Made by a program: the position numbers and the translations under genes. Under the pieces are notes generated by a model. The model was not told the origin of the DNA and made no database searches. It saw only the letters and a program-made list of their open reading frames with translations. A stretch of 64,000 nucleotides of DNA from the NCBI RefSeq assembly GCF_900635445.1, contig NZ_LR134117.1, positions 1,674,001 to 1,738,000 on the forward strand, written 5' to 3'. Source of the stretch: Serratia odorifera. Lineage in GTDB: Bacteria; Pseudomonadota; Gammaproteobacteria; Enterobacterales; Enterobacteriaceae. Of the stretch, positions 7,517-16,158 are shown in pieces (position 1 is the first letter of the stretch; every line of letters starts with the position of its first letter).

Positions 7517-9203
7517 CGCGCTGGTTGTCTGCTTCGTCGCACTGTTGATGGCGTCGCTGCTTTACTTGCCCAATATGGGCGGCGTCGGCCTGGGATTACC
7601 GTTCAACACGCTGGTGTATACCCTGTTGGGCGCCCTGATGCTGCCGATCCTCTGGCGCCCGCTCCGCCGTCGCGGCTGGCTGGTCACGCCTGGTGCGGTG
7701 TGTTTCACACTGGGCGTGGCGCTGCTGGCGCTGCCGCTGGCGTTCGCCAGCGAGGCGGGCAGTGATGTCGCGGCCTGGCGCGTTGCCGGTCTGCTGGCCG
7801 GGTGGGGGATCTATTGCTGCTGGTTGCAACTGCGGTTGAACTTCCGCTGGCGCCATGCGTGGGGGGGCTGGCTGTTGTTGCTTATCAGCGGTCAGGCGGT
7901 GCTGGCGTTGCTACAGCTGTTCTGGCCAGCGTGGAGCTGGGTGCCGCAGCGCGGCCCTCGGGTGTACGGCATCTTCCAGCAGCCTAATGTTCTCGGCAGC
8001 CTGTTGGCCACCGGTCTGGCGCTGGTATTTATGCTGATGCTGTTGCCGGGCTACGCCCTGGCGTCGGTTGGCGGCGAGAGGGGGCGGCAAACGGCGTTGG
8101 CGGCATTGTTGGTGTTGCTCGCTGCGCTGTTGGTCTGGGTGCAGTCGCGCACCGGCTGGCTGGCCGGCGGGTTGCTGCTGATGGGTTATTGGCTACTGTT
8201 TGGGCGACGCCTGACGCGCCGGTTGATGATGACCAGCGGCCTGATGTTATTTGGCTGTGGGTTGGGCATCGCCGTACTGCTGGGCGCCAGCGGCGACGGG
8301 GCACCGTTGTCGCATGCGCTGTCAAATCAGGCACGGCTGAGCATGCTGCAAGATACGCTGAAGATGATCGCCATTCATCCGCTGACCGGCTGGGGTTACG
8401 GCAGTTTTGAAGTGGCGTTTCAGCATTTCCGTATCGGCCAACAGCCCCCGACGCCGGTGCTGGAAATCACCCGTCATCCGCATAATGAAGTGCTGTTGTG
8501 GTGGGTGGAAGGCGGGGTAACCGCGCTGCTTGGCATGGTGGCTATCGCCTGCGGGGCCGGCCGGGTGCTGTGGCAGGCATGGCACCACGATCGCCGGGCC
8601 TTTGCCGCCGGACGCCGCAGTGCCGGTGAGGCGAGCGCACTGTGTCTGGCCATGCTGCCGATAGTGCTGCATTGCCAACTGGAATATCCGTTTTATGTCT
8701 CGGCGCTGCATTGGCTGGTATTTGCCCTGATGTTGGCCACGCTGGATCGCCTTTGCTGCCGTCAGGCCTGCGTCGTTGGGCGTAACCATCACGGCCTGAC
8801 GGCGTTGCGCGCCGGCGTCGGGTTACTGTGCCTGTGCGGCATGGCAATGATGTTGGTGATGCTGCGCGGCGGGATGGCGTTAACCCACGTTGAACGCAGT
8901 GGGTTGCGGGATATGCGCCCGTTGCTGACCATGTCGCCGCTGGCCGCCTGGGGATTCGAGCAGCGCAGAAGCTTTGATTTACAGACGTTTCAGCTGCTGG
9001 CCTACAACCGAACGCACGACGAAACCCTGCTTGATGGCTATGCCGCGTGGGCTCGTGATTACCTGAGGTTACGCATTGATGCCAACGTTTACGCCAATCT
9101 GATCGCCATATTGCGTCACCGGCAGCAATGGGCCGAGGCGGAGCGTTATCGCAACAGCGCCGCATTGCTGTTTCCTGCAGATCGGCGTTTTTTTCCAGCA
9201 TAA
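7482..9203 (+). CDS. PglL-like O-oligosaccharyltransferase (Wzy_C superfamily)
   Basis: 573 residues from GTG 7482, 5 bases after GGAGAG; earlier in-frame starts back to 7374 lie deep in the previous gene. About ten hydrophobic segments fill residues 10-460, followed by a soluble C-terminal helical tail. Motifs of the PglL/WaaL/Wzy superfamily: VYGIFQQPNVLGSLLA, VQSRTGWLAGG, HPLTGWGYGSFE, and in the periplasmic loop RHPHNEVLLWWVEGG, where PglL has its essential His. HCQLEYPFYVSALHW near residue 405 is especially typical of pilin and protein O-glycosyltransferases rather than O-antigen ligases. These enzymes move a lipid-linked glycan onto Ser/Thr of exported proteins. Sitting inside a fimbrial operon and overlapping a pilin gene, its likely targets are these fimbrial proteins; that is inference. 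Confidence 0.82.
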   Translation: MRQPRSAWNTSNALVVCFVALLMASLLYLPNMGGVGLGLPFNTLVYTLLGALMLPILWRPLRRRGWLVTPGAVCFTLGVALLALPLAFASEAGSDVAAWRVAGLLAGWGIYCCWLQLRLNFRWRHAWGGWLLLLISGQAVLALLQLFWPAWSWVPQRGPRVYGIFQQPNVLGSLLATGLALVFMLMLLPGYALASVGGERGRQTALAALLVLLAALLVWVQSRTGWLAGGLLLMGYWLLFGRRLTRRLMMTSGLMLFGCGLGIAVLLGASGDGAPLSHALSNQARLSMLQDTLKMIAIHPLTGWGYGSFEVAFQHFRIGQQPPTPVLEITRHPHNEVLLWWVEGGVTALLGMVAIACGAGRVLWQAWHHDRRAFAAGRRSAGEASALCLAMLPIVLHCQLEYPFYVSALHWLVFALMLATLDRLCCRQACVVGRNHHGLTALRAGVGLLCLCGMAMMLVMLRGGMALTHVERSGLRDMRPLLTMSPLAAWGFEQRRSFDLQTFQLLAYNRTHDETLLDGYAAWARDYLRLRIDANVYANLIAILRHRQQWAEAERYRNSAALLFPADRRFFPA

Positions 9204-9230
9204 AAACTCTAAAGAAAAGGGAAGTCGAAG

Positions 9231-9650
9231 ATGATCAAAAAGCCTATGCCATTATCCGTTCGGGCGAGCGTGATATGCCTGGTCCTGCTGGCAAGCGTGG
9301 CGTGCCAAAACGGCAAGACCAGCAAATCCGTACGGCCCAATGCAGAAAACCAGCAGCAACCGTCGGAAGACGCGTTGCGTAAACAGCGCGAAGCGGAGCG
9401 GTTACAGCTGTGTCAGCAGGAGCTGGGGGCGCTGCGCGCCATTAACCAGCAGCAGCATCAGCAATTGAAGCAGGGCTTCGATCACTTGATGAGCGGCGCT
9501 TCGCTGTACGCCGGGGTACGTACCAAGGTGAACGGCGATACCCAGGAAATGGTCGACGCGCTGTATCGCTACAAGGTCAATCGCCTGTGCGCAGAAGTGG
9601 ATCAAGCGGTATTGGCAGGGCTGGCCGATCGCGCGGAGCAGGTTAAATGA
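9231..9650 (+). CDS. Small putative lipoprotein of the fimbrial operon
   Basis: 139 residues, ATG 9231 (GGGAAGTCGAAG upstream). Basic start MIKKPMP, hydrophobic segment, then LLASVAC at residue 25, an acceptable though not perfect lipobox (Ser at -3). The rest is Gln-rich and helical (QQEL, QQQHQQLKQGF) with one further Cys in each of LQLCQQ and RLCAEV. No family recognised. Its stop overlaps the start of the next gene (AAATGA), so the two are co-translated. It could anchor or tether a periplasmic partner such as the FKBP protein; this is a guess from context. Confidence 0.6.
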   Translation: MIKKPMPLSVRASVICLVLLASVACQNGKTSKSVRPNAENQQQPSEDALRKQREAERLQLCQQELGALRAINQQQHQQLKQGFDHLMSGASLYAGVRTKVNGDTQEMVDALYRYKVNRLCAEVDQAVLAGLADRAEQVK

Positions 9651-10863
9651 AACGGCCGTTGCGTTTGGCGTTAGCGGGGCTGGTGGTCTTGCTGGCGGTG
9701 GACGGTGAGCTGCGGGCAGACGACGGCGTGCCGGCGCTGTTGCAATTTGCCGAGCAATACCAACAGCAGCGCGCCCCGGCGGCCAAGGTGGAACAGAGCC
9801 GTGCCGCCACGGAGAGAAAAACCACCGAAAATCGCCCTGCGGTTGGCAAATCGCCGACGCCGCCAGCGGCAACGTCAACGGCGTTTGTGCTGCGCCGTAC
9901 GCTGCAGGAGCGCGATGAACAGCTGGCACGGCAGCGGGCGGCGCTGAATGCCTTACAGCAGGAACTGGCAGCGTTGCGTGCACAAGCGCTGGCAGCCGCG
10001 CCAAAACAGCCGGCATTGCCGGATCTGACGCTGTTGCAACAATGGCTGGGCGGTTTACGCCAAGCCTGGCAAGGATCGCCGGACGCGCAACGCAGCGCGA
10101 CCCTGTTGCAGCAGGCCAGCGGACAGCTTGCCCAACTGCAGCGGCAACATGCCGAGGATCGGGCGCGCTACGCCCGCGATCGACAGGATTGGCAGCGGCA
10201 AATCGCGGCGTTGCAACAGTGGACGCTGACGCCGGAGCAGTTGAAGGACCAGACTAACCGTCTTTCCTACGCGGCCGGCAGCGCGCTGGGAGGTGATATT
10301 CAGCAACTGATGAGCGAACGCCAGAGCTGGGGGGTGCCGGTCGATCGCAACAGCTTGCTGGCGGGGTACTGGATACCGTATCCGGCCGGCCGCTGTTACC
10401 GCCGGGAGAATTGTCGGTATTGATGGCCAAGGCGGACAGCATGGCCAATGCCGCACGGCAACAGGTAGTTAAAAAACGAACGCAGCAGGATCGGCAGTAT
10501 GTGGCGCAGTTCAGCCGGCAAAAAGGCGTAAAACGTTCGCCGATGGGCTTTTGGTATCGGGTGGACTACGCCGGCGATCGGCCGCTGGCCAAGGATGCGG
10601 TGATTGAGGTTGTGGTGAAGGAGCAACTGACGGATGGCAGCGTCGTGCAGGATATGGAACTGAGCGGCAAAGTGCTTGCGCAACCGTTATCAGCCTATCC
10701 GCCGCTATTTAGAGAAGCAATAAGCCAACTGAATAATCACGGTTCGTTGACGATGGTGGTTCCGCCGGAGCTGGCCTATGGCGAAACCGGTTATCCGCCA
10801 AAAGTGCCGCCGAATGCCACCATGGTTTATCAGTTGCGCATCGATAACAGTCAGGAACCGTAA
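9647..10863 (+). CDS. Periplasmic coiled-coil FKBP-type prolyl isomerase (frameshifted at 10363-10366)
   Basis: The sequence reads as two frames, 9647-10423 and 10411-10863, but together they make one FkpA/Mip-like protein of about 405 residues. Frame one ends in an FKBP_N domain (DQTNRLSYAAGSALGGDI ... NSLLAG); frame two resumes it (VLDTVSGRPLLPPGELS) if one G is restored to the four-G run at 10363-10366. Parts in order: signal peptide; a Pro/Thr-rich linker; a coiled coil (residues about 85-190, ALNALQQELAALRAQ); the FKBP_N dimerisation helices; and a C-terminal FKBP domain (VPPELAYGETGYPPKVPPNA). FkpA has no such coiled-coil insert. It probably assists fimbrial or glycoprotein folding. A true frameshift would leave a truncated protein. 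Confidence 0.75.
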
Positions 10864-10887
10864 TACGGCAGCAGAGGGAGAGCCAAG

Positions 10888-11493
10888 ATGAATTCAGTGA
10901 TGACCTTAGCCGTGCTTGACCAGAATATCTATTTTGCCAAAGGGCTAACCAAGGCGTTGAGCGCGCATTTTTATGCCCGTGGCATCGAGACGCGCCGGGT
11001 CGACCGGCAGCATATGCATCAGGCCGATCTGGTTTTTCAGTCTGTTCCCTCTGGCAGCCGCAGCTGTTTTTGCCATTGCGCGGCGCTCGCCGAACCGCGT
11101 TACCCGCTGTACTTTGCGCTACGCCGACCGGAAAATCGCCGCAAGCGTGAGCTGCACGCCAGCTGTCTGTTGGAAAGCGGCATTATTTATCATGATATGT
11201 CGGTGGCCGCGGTGTTGCGCAAGGTGTCGCTGGCGTTGGAGCAACGGCGCAGTCAGCCGGCGCAACCCTGTGGCAGCGACCAGAAGTGCGTTTGTTCGCA
11301 GTATTTGCTCACCCAGCGTGAACGGGAAATCATGGTGTGCCTCCGGCAGGAAATGTGCATCAGCGACATCGCACGCCGATTGGCCATCAGCGTAAAAACC
11401 GCCAGCAACCATAAAATGAATGTGATGCGTAAAATGGGATTTCAGCGTAATAGCGAACTGTATTACTGGTTGCGGCAAAGCACTATGGCATAG
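10888..11493 (+). CDS. LuxR-family transcriptional regulator of the fimbrial locus
   Basis: 201 residues, ATG 10888 after AGGGAGAG. The N-terminal half is not a standard receiver: the phospho-acceptor Asp pattern is missing and it is rich in Cys and His (SRSCFCHCAALAEP). The C-terminal 60 residues are a LuxR helix-turn-helix: LLTQREREIMVCLRQEM, ISDIARRLAISVKTASNHKM, NVMRKMGF. It resembles FimZ/MatA-type fimbrial regulators by placement. Cys clusters at about residues 55-60 and 125-135 (PCGSDQKCVC) could bind a metal or sense redox state; that is inference. Confidence 0.78.
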   Translation: MNSVMTLAVLDQNIYFAKGLTKALSAHFYARGIETRRVDRQHMHQADLVFQSVPSGSRSCFCHCAALAEPRYPLYFALRRPENRRKRELHASCLLESGIIYHDMSVAAVLRKVSLALEQRRSQPAQPCGSDQKCVCSQYLLTQREREIMVCLRQEMCISDIARRLAISVKTASNHKMNVMRKMGFQRNSELYYWLRQSTMA

Positions 11494-11634
11494 TCGACGC
11501 CGCGAGCGGCGGCGCTAGCACCTGGCATGGCATGGATGCTACGGCGCTATGCGCCATGCGTTTGACGCGGTGTGCCGGTGGGCGGGCGACAATGCCACCG
11601 CAACCGGGCAGGTGAATGGGAAGCCATTTCTTGC

Positions 11635-11663
11635 TTAGCGCACAGCGTAATCCGCGCTATAAT
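11635..11663 (+). promoter_or_regulatory. selC promoter
   Basis: Consensus -10 TATAAT at 11658-11663 with a weak -35 TTAGCG at 11635-11640 (17-bp spacer). The predicted start lies about 20 bases before the tRNA. Confidence 0.55.
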
Positions 11664-11688
11664 CAGCGCCTTGCTTCCTCGTGCCAAG

Positions 11689-11783
11689 GGAAGATCCTCG
11701 TCCCCGGTGGGGCGGCCGGACTTCAAATCCGGTTGGGGCCGCCAGCGGTCCTGGGCAGGTTCGACTCCTGTGATCTTCCGCCA
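11689..11783 (+). tRNA. selC: tRNA-Sec (anticodon TCA)
   Basis: 95 nt beginning GGAAGATC and ending GATCTTCCGCCA, with the extra-long variable arm (GGGGCCGCCAGCGGTCC) and anticodon TCA at 11723-11725 in a CTTCAAA loop. It matches the E. coli selC layout closely. It inserts selenocysteine at UGA codons. Its 3' end is a classic integration site, and a relic island follows at once. Confidence 0.97.
11762..11775 (+). repeat. attL half of island direct repeat (within selC)
   Basis: CGACTCCTGTGATC lies in the T-arm/acceptor part of selC. It is repeated exactly at 12589-12602, as expected when an integrase duplicates the tRNA 3' end. Confidence 0.65.
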
Positions 11784-11925
11784 TCCGAGTTCTTCTGAAG
11801 TCTCCTAAAATCAACAAACCCTTGCTAACACTAGATAAATAGACCGTTATCATCTACGAGTGTCAACCGACGTCAACTGGAATCAATACGATTATGGGGG
11901 GCATGGAATGGATGCTAGTCTGGAG

Positions 11926-11964
11926 ATGCCCCCAATGAAGCTAACAGCACGACAAGTAGACAAC
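11926..11964 (+). pseudogene. N-terminal remnant of P4-type tyrosine integrase
   Basis: Codons MPPMKLTARQVDN, then homology stops where the IS3 fragment begins. KLTARQVDNA is the usual N-terminus of selC/P4-family integrases, and the distance from the tRNA (142 bp) and same-strand orientation fit. Only 13 codons survive, so this is a scar, not a gene. Confidence 0.6.
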
Positions 11965-12145
11965 CGTAGCGTATCCGGGTTTCTGCTATCTCACGAATGC
12001 GTACGTTATTGCCCTGTCATCACGCCGACTCTGCCAGTGGTACACGGTTCGGCTCTGCATCAGCAGTTCGCATCCACGACGAACGCTGATACGGTAAGCC
12101 CCCGGGAGAAAATGCACCGTCTGGCGCTTCTGAGTCGGCCTCAGA
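11965..12145 (-). pseudogene. IS3-family transposase orfB, 5' fragment
   Basis: Reading leftward after orfA in the -1 frame gives LRPTQKRQTVHFL, GAYRISVRRGCELL, then after one internal frameshift RIREIAETRIRYG, which is the conserved N-terminus of IS3/IS407-group OrfB. It is cut off at about 11965, where integrase sequence starts. The DDE catalytic core is absent, so no transposition activity remains. Confidence 0.65.
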
Positions 12146-12407
12146 ACTTTTGCTTTAGTACCTCCTGCAGCATCTCCTTATCCAGACTCAGATCGGCGAC
12201 CAGTTTTTTGAGCCGCTGATTTTCATCCTCGAGCTGGCGCAGGCGACGCAGTTCCGTCACACCCAGACCGGCAAATTTCTTCTTCCAGTTATAAAAAGTG
12301 GCTTCAGAAATCCCCATCTTTCTGCACTCTTCCCCGACACGGGTGCCGGTTTCGGCCTGTTTCAGGGCAAACGCTATCTGTTCTTTGGTATAACGGGTCT
12401 TTTTCAT
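12141..12407 (-). CDS. IS3-family transposase orfA (orphan)
   Basis: 88 residues, intact: MKKTRYTKEQIAFALKQ, a helix-turn-helix (GISEATFYNWKKKFAGLG) and a leucine zipper (LRRLRQLEDENQRLKKLV) ending LSLDKEMLQEVLKQK. Typical of the IS407/IS51-like branch. It would normally join OrfB by programmed -1 frameshifting at the A-rich end, but OrfB is truncated. The element's surviving outer end is probably near 12475, where TGAAAACAGTACC reads inward on the minus strand. Confidence 0.85.
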   Translation of the reverse strand: MKKTRYTKEQIAFALKQAETGTRVGEECRKMGISEATFYNWKKKFAGLGVTELRRLRQLEDENQRLKKLVADLSLDKEMLQEVLKQKF

Positions 12408-12475
12408 GGCAGGATGGCCTCTTTGTTCGATAAAAGAAGGACCGGATACTCCAGTTTAGCCTGGTACTGTTTTCA

Positions 12476-12602
12476 GGGGGGAGATCATGCTCCCCACAAG
12501 CAAAATCATTTGGGGGCATAATAGGGGGCATGGGTCAAAATAGAACTAGGTAAAACCAAGTAAATTCAATTGGAATGGCTATCAAATGCGACTCCTGTGA
12601 TC
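12476..12602. other. Right junction of relic island with attR
   Basis: No gene. Contains two direct GGGGGCAT repeats (12512-12519, 12524-12531) and the 14-bp attR copy CGACTCCTGTGATC at 12589-12602. Sequence after attR belongs to the GNAT gene's upstream region. Confidence 0.55.
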
Positions 12603-12729
12603 GGTTGTCATCCACAGGTGTCAGAGGTTGGTTCTAAATAAACGGGTATGGAAAAGCGCATTGCTAAAAATGCAGCGAAGCTGGCGTAGGTAATCATAAA
12701 ATTACCTGAACTGCGACAAGGAATGAATA

Positions 12730-13167
12730 ATGAAAATCAGGATAGCTACCTCGGGCGATGTGGCTGATATGTTTCGGATCCGTATTGGCGTCCATGAAAA
12801 CAAGATGACCATGGCGGAATTGGCCGAATACGGCATTACGCCAGAGTCTCTCCCCGCGATGCTCTCTGGGGACGGCCAAGGTTGGGTGGCAGAACAAGAC
12901 GGTAAAGTTGTCGCATTCGCGATGGCTGATGCCGGTGACGCAACAATTTTTGCCCTGTTTGTCGACCCACCGTTTGAAGGACAGGGTATAGGTCGCGGTT
13001 TAATGGCGGCAGCCGAGCAATGGTTAAGGGGCCGGGGCTGTACCCAGGCCTGGCTGGAAACAGACAGCGATAGCAACGTGCGCGCAAACGGCTTTTACCG
13101 CCACCTTGGCTGGCTAGCATTCAACAAGCAGGAAGATGGCCAGACAAAATTTATCAAGCATTTATAA
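12730..13167 (+). CDS. GNAT-family N-acetyltransferase
   Basis: 145 residues, ATG 12730 (AAGGAATG upstream). Single GNAT domain: beta-strand FVDPPFEGQGIGRGLMAAAE contains the acetyl-CoA pyrophosphate-binding motif (GQGIGRG), followed by WLETDSDSNVRANGFYRHLGW, the usual C-terminal Asn/Tyr segment. The substrate cannot be deduced. It is the first chromosomal gene beyond the relic island and is transcribed alone. Confidence 0.85.
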   Translation: MKIRIATSGDVADMFRIRIGVHENKMTMAELAEYGITPESLPAMLSGDGQGWVAEQDGKVVAFAMADAGDATIFALFVDPPFEGQGIGRGLMAAAEQWLRGRGCTQAWLETDSDSNVRANGFYRHLGWLAFNKQEDGQTKFIKHL

Positions 13168-13210
13168 AACCAGGTTAGGCAGAGGAACCAAGGGTGTGCA
13201 AAAACGGCCT

Positions 13211-14173
13211 TCAATCCACGCCCTGCGTGCCGCGAAACGCCCGCCGCCATTCGCTGGGGCTGATATCAAACCTGGCTTTGAAGCTCTGGCGAAACGACAC
13301 CGGGGAGTGAAAACCGGCCAGCTCCGCCACCGCCTCGATGCTGTGATCGGTGGTTTCCAGCAGTTCCTGGCTGCGTTGTAGCCGCTCTGCATTCAGCCAC
13401 TCGCCGACCGAAACGCCGGTTGCCTTGATGAAATGCCGGGTGAAGGTACGGCGGCTCATGCTGACGAAGCTGGCCAGTGCGTCCAGCGAGTGGTTTTTGT
13501 CGAGATTGCGCCGCAGATAGTCCAGCAGATGGTTAATTCGGCCGTCGCGGGTGGTTGCCGGCACCGGGCGTTCAATATACTGCGCCTGGCCGCCTTCGCG
13601 ATAAGGCGGCATCACCATCCGTCTGGCGACGCGATTGGCCAGCGCGCTGCCGTAATGTTTGCGCAAGATGTACAGACAGCAGTCGATACCGGCGGCGGTG
13701 CCGGCCGAGGTAATAAGTCGATCGTCGTTGATATACAGGGCATTGGTATCCAGCTGTACCGTAGGGAAACGCAGGATAAAATCGCGCTCGAATTCCCAAT
13801 GCGTTGCCGCACGGCGGTTATCGAGCAGGCCGGCATAGGCCAGAACATAGGTGCCCAAACAGAGTCCCACCACTTCTGCGCCGCGCCGATAGGCGGCGTT
13901 CAGCGCATCCAGCAGCGCCTGCGAGGGCCTGACCTCCGGGTGATTCCAGAATGGCACGATAATCACATCTGCTGCCTCGAGCGTCTCCAGCCCTTTTTCC
14001 ACCGTGATTGACATACCAATATCTGAATGCACCACGCCGGGGTGCTCGGCGCAAATGTGCAGCTCAACCAGGTTGGGGGCCGGCATCCCGTGGCCGAAGA
14101 TAATGCAGGGCACTGAAAAGTGAAACGGACTGAAGCCCGGCGTAGCGATAACGGCAACGGAGAGAGTAGGCAT
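13211..14173 (-). CDS. GlxA-like AraC-family regulator (DJ-1/PfpI + HTH)
   Basis: 320 residues, start ATG 14173 with AGGACA upstream. N-terminal DJ-1/PfpI-type domain (residues 1-190) with a Cys in the nucleophile-elbow position (EVVGLCLGTYVLAYAGLL); C-terminal AraC double helix-turn-helix (residues about 220-315: HSLDALASFVSMSRRTFTRHF and SIEAVAELAGFHSPVSFRQS). Such proteins regulate nearby catabolic genes in response to amines or amides in known cases. The next gene on the same strand upstream is the UlaG-like hydrolase, 125 bp away, and might be a target. Effector unknown. Confidence 0.88.
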   Translation of the reverse strand: MPTLSVAVIATPGFSPFHFSVPCIIFGHGMPAPNLVELHICAEHPGVVHSDIGMSITVEKGLETLEAADVIIVPFWNHPEVRPSQALLDALNAAYRRGAEVVGLCLGTYVLAYAGLLDNRRAATHWEFERDFILRFPTVQLDTNALYINDDRLITSAGTAAGIDCCLYILRKHYGSALANRVARRMVMPPYREGGQAQYIERPVPATTRDGRINHLLDYLRRNLDKNHSLDALASFVSMSRRTFTRHFIKATGVSVGEWLNAERLQRSQELLETTDHSIEAVAELAGFHSPVSFRQSFKARFDISPSEWRRAFRGTQGVD

Positions 14174-14298
14174 GTCTTAATGTCCTGTTTGCAATCGGCA
14201 GACCCTGGTTTGTCGGCAAGGCGCGTTGACCGCCGGATGCGCCACGCGGGTTATATCACGCTGCGTCTGCACCCGGCGATGCGCGCCGTTCGCCTGTT

Positions 14299-15075
14299 TT
14301 AGAATATACAGCTTTCGCCGTCGGCCGGGATCAATACGCTGTTCTGTATCCCGTGTTGTTCAACGTATTCGCGCAGTTCCTGACGGCTCAGGATGCAGTG
14401 ATTCACTGCTTCCATATGTGAGGCCACAATCGTCGCTTGCGGCAGCAGTTGATGAGTCCGCAGAACGTCTTCCTTGCCCATGATAATCGCGCCGAAGCCG
14501 TCAATCTGCGCAAAGCCGGTGTTCAGCACCACAATCTCCGGCTGCCAGCGCGTCAGGCTGTCGACGTAAGGCGGCACCCAGATGGTATCGCCGGCAATAT
14601 ACAGCGTTTTTTCATCACGATGTTGAAACACCAGGCCACAGGCATCGCCCAGCAGGGCGGCAAGCTGAGGATTGGCATAGGCGTCGTCACTGCCGTGCTG
14701 GCCGTCGGTTTTTACGATGGTGATAGCGGCAAATTCGCTGCTGTCGTCCAGCACGCGAACCTGGTTAAAGCCCTGGGCGCGGATCAGCGCGGCATCGTCG
14801 GCATGCTGGGTAAAAATCAGCGTATCTTTGCCGATGGCCTGCTGTGCGGCTTCATCCCAGTGATCCTGGTGGGTATGGGTGACAATGACGGCATCGACAT
14901 CCAGTAGCGCATCAACCGCCACCGGCAATGCTACCAGCGGATTACGCAAGTGCGAACGTGCGGTATTCGGGAAGCCGGGCCAGGCTGCTTTGTCAGCCAG
15001 CATCGGATCGATAAGGAATTTTTTGCCGCCGTATTCCAGCAGCAGCGTGGCGTTACGGATTTGGGTCAGTTTCAT
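14299..15075 (-). CDS. Metallo-beta-lactamase-fold hydrolase (UlaG-like)
   Basis: 258 residues, ATG 15075 after GGAG. Begins with the UlaG/MBL pattern IRNATLLLEYGGKKFLIDPML. The metal motif is THTHQDHWD (HxHxDH) at about residue 86; a further ligand His lies in DGQHGSD, and the Asp ligand in YIAGDTIW. SHMEAVNHC supplies the last His. These features support a dinuclear metal hydrolase acting on an ester, lactone or phosphodiester; the substrate is unknown. Cytosolic (no signal peptide). Lies between the GlxA-like regulator and a LysR gene. Confidence 0.85.
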   Translation of the reverse strand: MKLTQIRNATLLLEYGGKKFLIDPMLADKAAWPGFPNTARSHLRNPLVALPVAVDALLDVDAVIVTHTHQDHWDEAAQQAIGKDTLIFTQHADDAALIRAQGFNQVRVLDDSSEFAAITIVKTDGQHGSDDAYANPQLAALLGDACGLVFQHRDEKTLYIAGDTIWVPPYVDSLTRWQPEIVVLNTGFAQIDGFGAIIMGKEDVLRTHQLLPQATIVASHMEAVNHCILSRQELREYVEQHGIQNSVLIPADGESCIF

Positions 15076-15233
15076 CTATATTGCTCCAGTAAAGGGTTTT
15101 ACTATGCCGCCGCGGTGCCAGACGGCAGGCGGCGCATTACCATGGAGTTGAGTATAGGAACGGTGGCCGTGGGGCGTCAGTGGCCCGAAGGTCAAATAAC
15201 GATGGGTTTGGGTCAATCGACGGCGTGCCGTCG

Positions 15234-16158
15234 TCAGATATGGAAGCCGGCGGCGTTCAGTTCTGCGGCAACCCAGGTAAAAAAGATCCTTACCTTTTCT
15301 TTCTGTTCGTTGGCATGTGGCAACACAAAGTGGTGGGCGGCTACCGGCATGCTGACATCCTCGGCAAACACCGGGCGCAGATGATGTTGGCGCAGGCTTT
15401 CTCCCGCCAGCAGGTTGCTTTCCAGGATCACGCCCATGCCCATTTTGGCCGCCTCAATGCTCATATACGAGCGGTCGAAGGTGAAAATAAAGTTTTTATT
15501 CCACCCGCGTACCTTGTGCCACGACAGCCAGTTGTTCCAGTTTATTAACGTGCTGTCAGAATGAATCAGATCGCAGGACAGCAGATCGTTAACCGCGTTG
15601 AGCGGGTGTTTTTCCAGATAAGCGGCTGACGAGTAAGGCAGCATTCTCTCGTTCTTGATGGTTTTTCACCATCAGCGTAGGCCATTGTGAAAGCCCGTGA
15701 CGAATATCGATATCAATATTATCCCGGGAAAATTGAATACTTTCATATGAGCAGCTCAAACTGATTTTTAGCTCTGGCCAACGTTGGCGAAACCGATCCA
15801 ATCTTGGCATTAACCATAATAGGCCAAAGCTGGGTGCAGAATGAATGCGTAAATAATCTTGGTGAATATCATGTATCACCTGATTAGTGGCCTGGCCAAT
15901 AATATTTAATGCGCCGGAAACTTCTTTAAGATAACGCGCACCGATGGCGGTGAGTTGCACCCCTTTACTGCTGCGGGAAAATAACTTTTTCCCGAGATAA
16001 TTCTCCAGGCTGGCGATCTGGTGACTGACCGCCGAGGCGGTGACGTTGAGGTTTTCTGCCGCCAGATTGATGCTGCCGCTATCTGCGACTTCAATAAAAG
16101 CCTGAACGTTGCGCAACGAGGGAACCGGCAGCGTTTTGTTTGGTATTGACTGAGGCAT
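15234..16158 (-). CDS. LysR-family regulator (frameshifted at 15662-15666)
   Basis: About 307 residues after correcting one base. Start ATG 16158 (AGGA upstream). Helix-turn-helix at residues 15-60 (SGSINLAAENLNVTASAVSHQIASLE). The frame breaks at TLMVK: the minus strand has AAAAA (plus-strand T run 15662-15666); with four bases the frame continues TIKNERMLPYSSAAYLEKHPL into an intact effector-binding domain. Its N-terminus resembles the GcvA/AmpR group. It is divergent from the MFS-SDR-transketolase cluster (339 bp apart) and is its likely activator. Confidence 0.8.

Larger units (their letters stand above)
11762..12602. mobile_element. Relic of a selC-integrated genomic island
   Basis: The 3' end of selC contains CGACTCCTGTGATC (11762-11775), and the same 14 bases recur at 12589-12602, bounding about 820 bp. 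Between them lie the start of a P4-type integrase (11926-11964), a truncated IS3-family element (about 11965-12475), and GGGGGCAT motifs at 11897-11904, 12512-12519 and 12524-12531, plus the reverse copy at 11926-11933, which may be integrase arm sites. The island body has been deleted. Confidence 0.7.
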
